Origin: a virus
Length of the DNA: 64,000 nucleotides
Reading direction: 5' to 3' (one strand)
IMG/VR virus record: IMGVR_UViG_3300025435_000016
Span: 1 to 64,000 of that record
Numbering within the stretch: position 1 is the stretch's first letter; each line of letters starts with the position of its first letter. The position numbers and the translations under genes were made by a program. Under the pieces are notes generated by a model. That model saw nothing but the letters and a program-made list of their open reading frames with translations. It was not told the DNA's origin and ran no database searches. This document shows positions 53,808 through 61,712 of this stretch, piece after piece.

Positions 53808-56800
53808 ATGAGTATTGCAGCAACCCTTTCATTAAATCTACCAGCTATTACCGCACTATGTATTGGTACAAGGGGTAGTCAAATTTGGTCAGGCTACGGG
53901 CCAGCGGCAACAGGAGCTTCATCGTTTCAGGTGTTGTCAGGTGATTATTATGTAGATAGAAATACAGGTAATTACTACGGACCGTATACAACAACCTGGG
54001 CAACATCAGCTCTCTTCACGTTAAGCTTTCCTCAAACTGCAATTCCGTTTACCATCTATAATTCCAATAGCTCGTTAGTTGTTCCTGTTTATAATGTCAA
54101 TAATACAATATTATCTGGTAGTAATTACTCAATAATTTTCAGCGGTCAGACTAATACATTATCAGGTTCAAATTTAATTATTTTTGGTGGTTTGAACAAT
54201 GCACTCACTGGTAGTAACTCCTTTGTTTTAGGTTCAAATATTATTGCTGGTTCTGCAATTGATTTTACATTTGTTAATAACCTTTCAAGTACAAATAATA
54301 TCTTTGCATCAAATAATATCACTGCTTTAAACAGCGTTTTTGTAAATGGTGGTAATAGTAATCAATGGAATAATTCCTACACAACTGTTAAAAATACGTC
54401 AGCTAATTGGAGTAACGTATTTACATCAGTTAACAATACATCAGCTAACTGGAATAACTCATATAGTACATTAACAGCAAATTCAGGTACTTGGGTAACA
54501 TATACTGCTCTTACCAACGTTAGTGGTAATTGGCAAAATACCTATACTAATGTCAATTCAAATAGTGCCAACTGGAATAGCTCATATAGCACTTTAACAG
54601 CGAATTCTGGTACATGGGTAACATATACCGCTCTCACTAATGTTAGTGGTAATTGGCAAAATACCTATACTAATGTCAATTCAAATAGTGCTAACTGGAA
54701 TAGTACATATACTACAGTAACCGGTAACTCAGCTACGTGGTATAATACCTATACCACAGTTCAAACTTATAGTGCAGGTTGGTCAAGTGTTACGTCAGCT
54801 TCAGCAGCTACATATACCTTAAACACAAATAATAGCCTATTACCTATTAAGGGCAGTAATACAGCTTTTGGAACTTATTCAAATATCGGTGGTGGTACAA
54901 ATAACGCAAATTGTGCTAACTGCTCAGTAATCGGTGGCGGTGCTTATAATGCTACATATACAGGTAATGCCTATGCAAGTATTGGTGGTGGTTTAGGTCT
55001 TTCTGCTTACGGTAATTTCTCACATATTGGTGGTGGGCAGAACAACTGTATATCAACCGGGGGTGGTAGTTCAAGTATTCTCGGTGGTAATTCAAATTGC
55101 GTATCCGGTCTCGGTAGTACTGTAGTAGGCGGTATGAGTAACTCAGCATCTGGCGTTTATTCATATGTTGCTGGTGGAAGTGGAAATACTGTTACTGCAA
55201 ATAATGCGTTCATCTTAGGTAATAATATTACCGCTACTAATCCAAACACAACATACATTAATAATCTTAGTGCTACAGCTAACGCATATATAGGTGGTAA
55301 AATCGGTGTAGGTACAACGACTGCAACATCGACATTAGCTATAGCTGGACTGGGTCAGAGTTATAATAATGCACCAGGTCTACCACTTTCTTCGATTAAT
55401 ACAAGCGGTTCCTTAGGCAATGCTATAACAGTTGGTGATACTGGGACTGCTGTTGGTAACGGTGGTACAATTCTATTTCAAGCAAATGCAGCACCCGCCG
55501 GTGCAGGACCTGCACCTTGGAACTTTGCAGCAATACACGGTAATGTAACAAATGGTGGGGGTAATTCACAAGGAGATATTGGCTTCTATACAAGAACAAG
55601 TTCTACTGATGCCGTACTGTCAGGTATACCACTTTATATACTGGGTGGTGCTAATTTTGTCGGTATTGGTACCCAAACTCCAAACGTAGCTTTAACTGTT
55701 GTCGGTGCAATAAGTGCGACAGGTTCAATAACTACAAAAAGTAGTGCTACAGTTGGTAATGGACTTACAGTATCTAGTGGTACAGCTTCTTTACAAGGCG
55801 GTGCGACAGTTAGTAGTGGTCTTACCGTGTCTACAGGCGGCTTAACAGTATCAAATGGTACAGCTTCATTACCTCAAACAACAACAAGTGGTATTACATC
55901 TAATGCTGCTAGTTACTTTAATGGTAACGTTGGTATCTTTAAAAGTAATCCAGCGTATCCGCTCGACGTTGTTGGTTCTATTCAAATAGCAGGTGGAAAT
56001 GCTGTAACCGGGTCAACCGGGACATTCTACGCAAATGACCAATCAACAACAGGCTACGCTGCTATTTCACGTAATGCCGGTATTACCAATTTCTACGATA
56101 GTGTCTACGGTACTGGTAGCCCTATTATATCCTATACAACTACCGGCAGTGTTGGTATAAAAGGTTCTCCCGGTACAGGTGTAACTTTTGATGTAACCGG
56201 AAATACAAGAAGTAGTACTGGATATCTAATAGGAACAAATGGTGGGACCTCAGGTCATTATCTTTATGACGCAGGCGCTGGTAGCATTGGATTACGCGCT
56301 TACGGTCCAGGTGGAACCACGTATTTTAGTTTTAATAGTAGCGGTACTTTCTCTGCTTCAAATGGGGGTGGTTATTTTAATGGCAATGTTGGTATTGGTA
56401 CACCATCTCCTTCCTCTCCGTTACATGTTTTCAATACACTTGGCGCCGGTGGTAATGTCGCTCCTTCTCTTACTTACGGTTCAGCTGCTACAACTATTAT
56501 AAACGCCGGTTATCAGGATATTGCCTTTGGTAGTGCTAATACAGCAAGTCCATACGCAGCATGGTTACAAACTCGTACAAATCTAAATAATGCCGGTGTA
56601 TTTTCAATTAACCCGTTAGGTGGGAGTGTTGGTATTGGTACATTGACACCAAATTCAACTTTATCAGTCAATGGTACAATAAGTGCTAGCTCAGCATTAG
56701 GTATGTATAGTAATAATTTACTACTACAAGGTGATGGGAGTAATGCTTATATTAGACCTACTAATAATGGTGGTAGTTTATATCTTGGTCCATATAATAA

Positions 56801-57893
56801 TAATTTATTAAATCTTAATACTAATGGTAATGTTGGTATTGGTGGTGTATCATCTCCAGGCTATCAATTAGATATTAATGCTGGTAATACTGGATCAACA
56901 GCAGGTAGTCAAACAAGTGGTATACGAATTTCTGTAACTGACGCGAACGTTGATCAACTATTAATAACAAATACAAGAGCAATTAACGGTAGTGATTGGG
57001 GCACAGCTGGGTGGAGAATACAGGAAAAAGTTGATGCTACTTGGATGAATTATATTCAATTAAATGCCGGAACTATTGGTTCGTCGACAAATGCGGGTAT
57101 TAGTTTTGGTACAGGGACTAGTACCGTTTCACCAATATCGATACCTGAAGTAATGCGTATTACTACTAGTGGTAATGTTGGCATCGGTACAACAAATCCT
57201 GGTGCTACATTGACTGTTAATGGTGCAATAAGTGCATCATTTGGTACCACTATCGGAACACTTACCGCTCAAAATCTAATAACAAACGGTAATGAGGTTG
57301 TATTCTCCGATGGTGTTGGTACAAATGATACAGGGAATGGAGCTAATACAGTCTCTCTTAATTATACAAACGGTACTTATGTAGGTCTTAGTGGATCAGG
57401 TCAGCTCTACGCATTAGGTGTACCGCGTTACACTTATCTGAATGCTCAAGCCACACCTATCGGCCCGGGTCTTGCAGCATTCTTTACAGCAGCGCCGACA
57501 GACTCGCTTTTCGGTGCCGGTGTTTATGAGATTGAAGCATTCTTAGTGTTTTTAAAAACGACAGCTGGTACTTTATCTGCTGTATTTAATGGAACATCTA
57601 GTTTTGCAGCTACTACCGAACTACATATCAATACAACTATAACACCGACAGGTTCGCTTCTTACAACTACGGTAGGTGAATCGTATGTGTCACAAAACAG
57701 TAACGGTAGTAATAATGCGCCTCTAGGTGTATCGGCAACACTAGCGAATGGTTCTTTTTATGGTGTGAGAATTAAAGCGTTATTACAAAATCTAACTGGT
57801 GCTACGAACAATGTTGGTATATACCTACTCCAAAGTGCTGGTACTTTGACACCGCAGAATGGTAGCTATAGAAAAATAACAAGAGTAGCATAA
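53808..57893 (+). CDS. Giant YadA-like fibre with repeat stalk
   Basis: A 1361-residue fibre from ATG at 53808 (MSIAATLSLNLPAITALCIG); a TTG three codons upstream would lie before the predicted transcript start. Residues about 190-330 are WN-x-x-Y-x-T-V stalk repeats with a 41-residue unit in perfect tandem. Residues about 345-490 are a YadA-type head. Then follow several GNVGIGT..P...L.V.G.I modules, a type found in phage and eukaryotic-virus fibres. The last 160 residues (GAGVYEIEAFLVFLKTTAGT, SFYGVRIKALLQNLTG) form a beta-sandwich tip. Confidence 0.87.
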   Translation: MSIAATLSLNLPAITALCIGTRGSQIWSGYGPAATGASSFQVLSGDYYVDRNTGNYYGPYTTTWATSALFTLSFPQTAIPFTIYNSNSSLVVPVYNVNNTILSGSNYSIIFSGQTNTLSGSNLIIFGGLNNALTGSNSFVLGSNIIAGSAIDFTFVNNLSSTNNIFASNNITALNSVFVNGGNSNQWNNSYTTVKNTSANWSNVFTSVNNTSANWNNSYSTLTANSGTWVTYTALTNVSGNWQNTYTNVNSNSANWNSSYSTLTANSGTWVTYTALTNVSGNWQNTYTNVNSNSANWNSTYTTVTGNSATWYNTYTTVQTYSAGWSSVTSASAATYTLNTNNSLLPIKGSNTAFGTYSNIGGGTNNANCANCSVIGGGAYNATYTGNAYASIGGGLGLSAYGNFSHIGGGQNNCISTGGGSSSILGGNSNCVSGLGSTVVGGMSNSASGVYSYVAGGSGNTVTANNAFILGNNITATNPNTTYINNLSATANAYIGGKIGVGTTTATSTLAIAGLGQSYNNAPGLPLSSINTSGSLGNAITVGDTGTAVGNGGTILFQANAAPAGAGPAPWNFAAIHGNVTNGGGNSQGDIGFYTRTSSTDAVLSGIPLYILGGANFVGIGTQTPNVALTVVGAISATGSITTKSSATVGNGLTVSSGTASLQGGATVSSGLTVSTGGLTVSNGTASLPQTTTSGITSNAASYFNGNVGIFKSNPAYPLDVVGSIQIAGGNAVTGSTGTFYANDQSTTGYAAISRNAGITNFYDSVYGTGSPIISYTTTGSVGIKGSPGTGVTFDVTGNTRSSTGYLIGTNGGTSGHYLYDAGAGSIGLRAYGPGGTTYFSFNSSGTFSASNGGGYFNGNVGIGTPSPSSPLHVFNTLGAGGNVAPSLTYGSAATTIINAGYQDIAFGSANTASPYAAWLQTRTNLNNAGVFSINPLGGSVGIGTLTPNSTLSVNGTISASSALGMYSNNLLLQGDGSNAYIRPTNNGGSLYLGPYNNNLLNLNTNGNVGIGGVSSPGYQLDINAGNTGSTAGSQTSGIRISVTDANVDQLLITNTRAINGSDWGTAGWRIQEKVDATWMNYIQLNAGTIGSSTNAGISFGTGTSTVSPISIPEVMRITTSGNVGIGTTNPGATLTVNGAISASFGTTIGTLTAQNLITNGNEVVFSDGVGTNDTGNGANTVSLNYTNGTYVGLSGSGQLYALGVPRYTYLNAQATPIGPGLAAFFTAAPTDSLFGAGVYEIEAFLVFLKTTAGTLSAVFNGTSSFAATTELHINTTITPTGSLLTTTVGESYVSQNSNGSNNAPLGVSATLANGSFYGVRIKALLQNLTGATNNVGIYLLQSAGTLTPQNGSYRKITRVA
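54447..54569 (+). repeat. 123-bp tandem repeat, unit 1
   Basis: Encodes NWNNSYSTLTANSGTWVTYT followed by ALTNVSGNWQNTYTNVNSNS and A. Directly repeated at 54570-54692. Confidence 0.92.
54570..54692 (+). repeat. 123-bp tandem repeat, unit 2
   Basis: Second unit of the 41-residue tandem repeat; the protein differs from unit 1 by one residue (Asn to Ser). The first part of the two units differs at many silent sites and the last 50 bases or so are nearly identical. Confidence 0.92.
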
Positions 57894-57906
57894 GTTATAT
57901 TATACT

Positions 57907-59847
57907 ATGCCTGGTAAAATATTAAATTTCCTATCTGTAGCACCGACTCTAGATGGGATAACATATGATTTAACTCAAGGGGATCCGTTTCATTTTTATC
58001 AACCCTCTGGTTCACCTCCTACTTATATTCAACCGGGATTTACGTCCTTTGCTTTTGGAAGCGCTAATAAAGGGTTTATACCTTCTTATTTTGTACCTGG
58101 TGGTGATGACGGTATGCCGTATCCCTATCTTCGTTTAAATAATGATCCATCTGGTAATGGATCTTCACCGTACGGTGCTGGGAGTGATTTGGTTGGGTTC
58201 GATTTACCTGTGGTGCAACCTAGTTCTGATAGTTATACAATGAGTTTAGCTACAGATTTTAGATTTTATCAAAATGCTGGTGATGCGGACATGCTAGGAT
58301 TGTATTTACTCGATACTTCCTATCACGGTAATTCCGGTCCAATGAATAATACAACTTATAATTGGTTTGATGCTACAGGTGGCAATTATTCGCATGGGTA
58401 TAGTACAGCATCATGTGTACCGGCCTCTATAACAGTAGCTCTTCAAACTTATTATGCACCGGGTATATTTGTTTATTATAAGGATAAAAATAATAATGTT
58501 GTTACATTACTCGCTACTGCTGTTCCTTCATCTCTTTTTCCCTTTAGTATACTCGATGGTTCATCTCATAGATTTTTAGCTAATTTTGTAATAAGTGGAA
58601 CTACATTAACAACATATATATCAGTCATTCGATATGTATATGGGACCCAAGCTAATACAAATAGTATAACAAATAATTACTGGAATAAGGTTACCCCTAC
58701 TGTGTATACAGCTTATAATGTCGTAACAAATAGCGCTATAAGTGCTTTTTCTCCTCGTCTTATGGTTGGTGGATGGTCAGGAAGCGGATACTGGGATACA
58801 AAAGATATTAGTAACGTGTCATTTAGTGTTAATAAACAATTAAACACATCAAAGACTAGATTTTTAACAAATAAAAAAACTAGCACATACGGCACCTCGA
58901 GTACAAAAATTATTAGTAACAATTCTTCGAGAATACCATCAAATACTCTTATTACACTGCAAGCCATTGCTGCTGGAGGAGGGGGAGGTGGCGGAGCAGG
59001 TGTCGGTGGTGGTGGAGGAGCTGGCGGATTTATACGAAAGATTTACAGCGGTCTTAAACCAGGTCAAGTGATTCCAATAGCTGTCGGTGCAGGTGGAGCC
59101 AGTGGTACCGGAACTGGTTCTACCGGTGGTACGACACGTGTTTTTGATCTATCAGCTTTTGGTGGCGGCGGAGGCGGAAGTACACAGGGTCCAACAATTT
59201 CCGGTCTTGCGGGTTCATCAGGAGGCGGCGCTGGGCCTGGTCTCTATACGATTGGGCAGAATTTTTACGTATATCAAGGAGGAAGTGCTATACCGTATCT
59301 CAATTACGAATATCAAGTAGGTGGTAACGGTGGTCAAGGTGCCTTCGGTAATCCTCAATCCGGTGGCGGAGGCGGTGGTTGGTACGGACCAGGAGGCAGT
59401 GGTACTACTTCTAGGGGCGGGGCAGGTGGCAATGCATATCCGTTTTTACAGGATCTCTATAATGAGTTTAATTTCGACGGTCTCGGTGGTGGCGGCGGCG
59501 GTGGTGGATCGTACAATGGCAATCTTGCCGCTGACGGCGGAAGTAGTCAGGGCGGTGGTGGTGGCGGTGGTGGTGTTAATATAAGTATTCCTCTCTTTGG
59601 TAGTACCGCTGTTATTACACCGTATGGCGCCGGTAACGGTATTCAAAATACATCAGGAGGAGGCGGTGGTGGTGCTGGTTATACTGGATACACTACAGGT
59701 GGTAACGGTGGTTCGGGATTTGCTTGTATTATTGTACCTACGGTACAGTATTCTGGTGTATATACGGGGACACCAACTATATCACAAAGCAGTGATGGTG
59801 TATATACGATGTTATTGTTTAGATCTCTTGGATCCTATACAACATAG
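57907..59847 (+). CDS. Fibre protein with glycine-rich domain
   Basis: A 646-residue protein. Residues 1-310 are beta-rich with lectin-like features (MLGLYLLDTSYHGNSGPMNN, SPRLMVGGWSGSGYW). Residues about 345-600 are an extended glycine-rich domain (GGGGGGGAGVGGGGGAGGFI, GGGGGSTQGPT, GGGGGGGSYNGN, GGSGFACIIVPTV). The same kind of domain as in the 270-residue protein at 13718-14530. Probably an adhesin tip. Confidence 0.83.
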   Translation: MPGKILNFLSVAPTLDGITYDLTQGDPFHFYQPSGSPPTYIQPGFTSFAFGSANKGFIPSYFVPGGDDGMPYPYLRLNNDPSGNGSSPYGAGSDLVGFDLPVVQPSSDSYTMSLATDFRFYQNAGDADMLGLYLLDTSYHGNSGPMNNTTYNWFDATGGNYSHGYSTASCVPASITVALQTYYAPGIFVYYKDKNNNVVTLLATAVPSSLFPFSILDGSSHRFLANFVISGTTLTTYISVIRYVYGTQANTNSITNNYWNKVTPTVYTAYNVVTNSAISAFSPRLMVGGWSGSGYWDTKDISNVSFSVNKQLNTSKTRFLTNKKTSTYGTSSTKIISNNSSRIPSNTLITLQAIAAGGGGGGGAGVGGGGGAGGFIRKIYSGLKPGQVIPIAVGAGGASGTGTGSTGGTTRVFDLSAFGGGGGGSTQGPTISGLAGSSGGGAGPGLYTIGQNFYVYQGGSAIPYLNYEYQVGGNGGQGAFGNPQSGGGGGGWYGPGGSGTTSRGGAGGNAYPFLQDLYNEFNFDGLGGGGGGGGSYNGNLAADGGSSQGGGGGGGGVNISIPLFGSTAVITPYGAGNGIQNTSGGGGGGAGYTGYTTGGNGGSGFACIIVPTVQYSGVYTGTPTISQSSDGVYTMLLFRSLGSYTT

Positions 59848-59864
59848 AGATAATTATATAATAT

Positions 59865-60230
59865 ATGAGTCATTTTGCCCAGGTTATAGACGGTGTCGTT
59901 CAGCAGGTGATAGTTGCCGAACAGGATCAAATTGATCTATTAATGTCTGATCCAGAAAATTGGATACAAACATCTTATAATACATTAGGTAATGTTCACC
60001 TATTATCAGCTGACGGTGGTATTGCATTGAGAGGTAATTTTGCCGGTATTGGTTATATCTATGATAAAGATTTAGATGTCTTTTACCCGCCATCTCCCGG
60101 TTCTAAGTATATTTTAGATACAGAGACATATACATGGAAAAAGAACGTAACTCCATTATATCCGCATCCTAATGATGGACATCAATATGAATGGAATGAT
60201 GAAACAAATACCTGGACATTTATACAATAA
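59865..60230 (+). CDS. Conserved small virion protein
   Basis: A 121-residue protein with MSHFAQVIDGVVQQVIVAEQ, WIQTSYNT, RGNFAGIGYIYDKDLDVFYP and a final tryptophan-rich end. This is a widespread pattern in marine phages for a small structural protein near tail-fibre genes (name varies). Function not established beyond a virion role. Confidence 0.8.
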   Translation: MSHFAQVIDGVVQQVIVAEQDQIDLLMSDPENWIQTSYNTLGNVHLLSADGGIALRGNFAGIGYIYDKDLDVFYPPSPGSKYILDTETYTWKKNVTPLYPHPNDGHQYEWNDETNTWTFIQ

Positions 60231-60257
60231 AGGTATCTTGTAGTTAAAAAACTTTCC

Positions 60258-60265
60258 ATTAAATA
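60258..60265 (+). promoter_or_regulatory. T4-late-type promoter motif
   Basis: ATTAAATA, 6 bases before the GTG at 60272. Confidence 0.42.
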
Positions 60266-60271
60266 ATTACT

Positions 60272-61681
60272 GTGAAGTCCTATACAGTAACTTTATCTTC
60301 ATCTCAACCCTTTGCATCTCCTGTTGTTCTAGATCACTATCTATTTTTAGATCCTACATCGGGATCAAATTTCGTGTACCCAAATTCTGCTTGGGGTACA
60401 GATTATTTTTATACGTCTGGTGTACCAACGGTTACAGCAAATGGAGATATCTTTACACCTTGGGGATACCAAGTTCAAGACATTTATATAAACTATAGTG
60501 TAGGTCCGCTTAAGGGTCCGTATACAGTTAATTTTTCACCTACTACACTCGATATAAGTACTTACGCAATATCTGAAATTAATTATAATTTTGGTGACGG
60601 TAGCCCAGAGGTATCGATAACACGTAATCTAAACCCCACATATACGCAAGGTCAAGCACTCAGCGCTGTCCCGGATCCAAACTCTGTAATTGTTAGTAAT
60701 AACTATTACCCGTTAAGCAATATTGGATTAACCCTTTACTACCCATCGGTTACGGCAATTTATAGTAATCTCTCTAGATACATCTTTAACATAACGTTAT
60801 CTTCTGTTCCTACCTCTATATACGACTTTACAGATATTCATCTTATTAACAGTACCCAACAATTATCCTCTACGGAAACGCAAAATATCTTTGAGATTGA
60901 GAATCCAAATTATTTGACTGTAAGTAGGGTTCTTAGCACATCTATTCCCGTCTATACTCCTGCTGTTCCATTCTATCCTACTTCACTTAGTGGTTTAGCT
61001 CTATGGTTAGATGCATCTGACGCGCTAACAGTGTTTAGACAAAATATTAAAAACATAAGTTATGTAGTAGCATGGAATGATAAGAGCGGAAACGGTAATA
61101 ACTTCATTGCATATAACAATCCAACTTACAAATACCCAAGACAGAGTCTAGGGTTAAGAAGTATAGAACTTGCAGGGGGTTCATATTTTAGTATACCTTC
61201 TCTTTCAAGCTCATCACTCGGTCAGGGGTATTCTTTATTTGTAATTGCAAGAATGAGAACACCAGGTGGTACTCTATTCTCAAACGATATTAATACTAAT
61301 ACTTCTAATATTAATGTATCTATTAGTGGTGTTGCTCCGTATGCGCTTGTAGTAAAACAAGGTAGTTCAACACCAAGTACAGTAATTAGTAATATTTCTT
61401 ACAACCTCTCCGGTTATAGTCTATTTTCAACAACATTAAATAACGCAAATGCGTATATTACAGCAGATTCATTAATCATTCAACGTGCTAATCAAAACTA
61501 TGTATATTTTCCGAATAATACATCAACTGCCTATATTGGTTCAGATAGTAATGGTAATTCACTAGCGGGTACGTACATTTCAGAAGTTATATTATATAAC
61601 ACCCCGCTTACCCCGACACAGGTACAAGCTGTAGAACAGTATCTTATCAATAAATGGAGCTTAACACTCCAAACAAACTAG
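60272..61681 (+). CDS. LamG-like structural protein
   Basis: A 469-residue protein from GTG. Residues about 75-240 are beta-rich with a PKD-like YNFGDGSPEVSI. Residues about 240-469 resemble a LamG/ConA domain: LSGLALWLDASDALTVF, VAWNDKSGNGNNFIAY, SLFVIARMRTPGGTLFS, and the ending AGTYISEVILYNTPLTPTQ with VEQYLINKWSL. Such domains bind glycans. Likely an adhesin. Confidence 0.8.
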   Translation: MKSYTVTLSSSQPFASPVVLDHYLFLDPTSGSNFVYPNSAWGTDYFYTSGVPTVTANGDIFTPWGYQVQDIYINYSVGPLKGPYTVNFSPTTLDISTYAISEINYNFGDGSPEVSITRNLNPTYTQGQALSAVPDPNSVIVSNNYYPLSNIGLTLYYPSVTAIYSNLSRYIFNITLSSVPTSIYDFTDIHLINSTQQLSSTETQNIFEIENPNYLTVSRVLSTSIPVYTPAVPFYPTSLSGLALWLDASDALTVFRQNIKNISYVVAWNDKSGNGNNFIAYNNPTYKYPRQSLGLRSIELAGGSYFSIPSLSSSSLGQGYSLFVIARMRTPGGTLFSNDINTNTSNINVSISGVAPYALVVKQGSSTPSTVISNISYNLSGYSLFSTTLNNANAYITADSLIIQRANQNYVYFPNNTSTAYIGSDSNGNSLAGTYISEVILYNTPLTPTQVQAVEQYLINKWSLTLQTN

Positions 61682-61699
61682 TGTACGCTTAGAAGCGTT

Positions 61700-61707
61700 A
61701 ATAAATA
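61700..61707 (+). promoter_or_regulatory. T4-late-type promoter motif
   Basis: AATAAATA ends 5 bases before the ATG at 61713; the predicted transcript start is the A of the start codon. Confidence 0.58.
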
Positions 61708-61712
61708 AAGAC

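Noticed and set aside
59087-59584. Alternative-frame proteins in the glycine-rich domain
   Set aside because: They are Val/Ala-rich shadows of GGN codon runs within a clear fibre gene.
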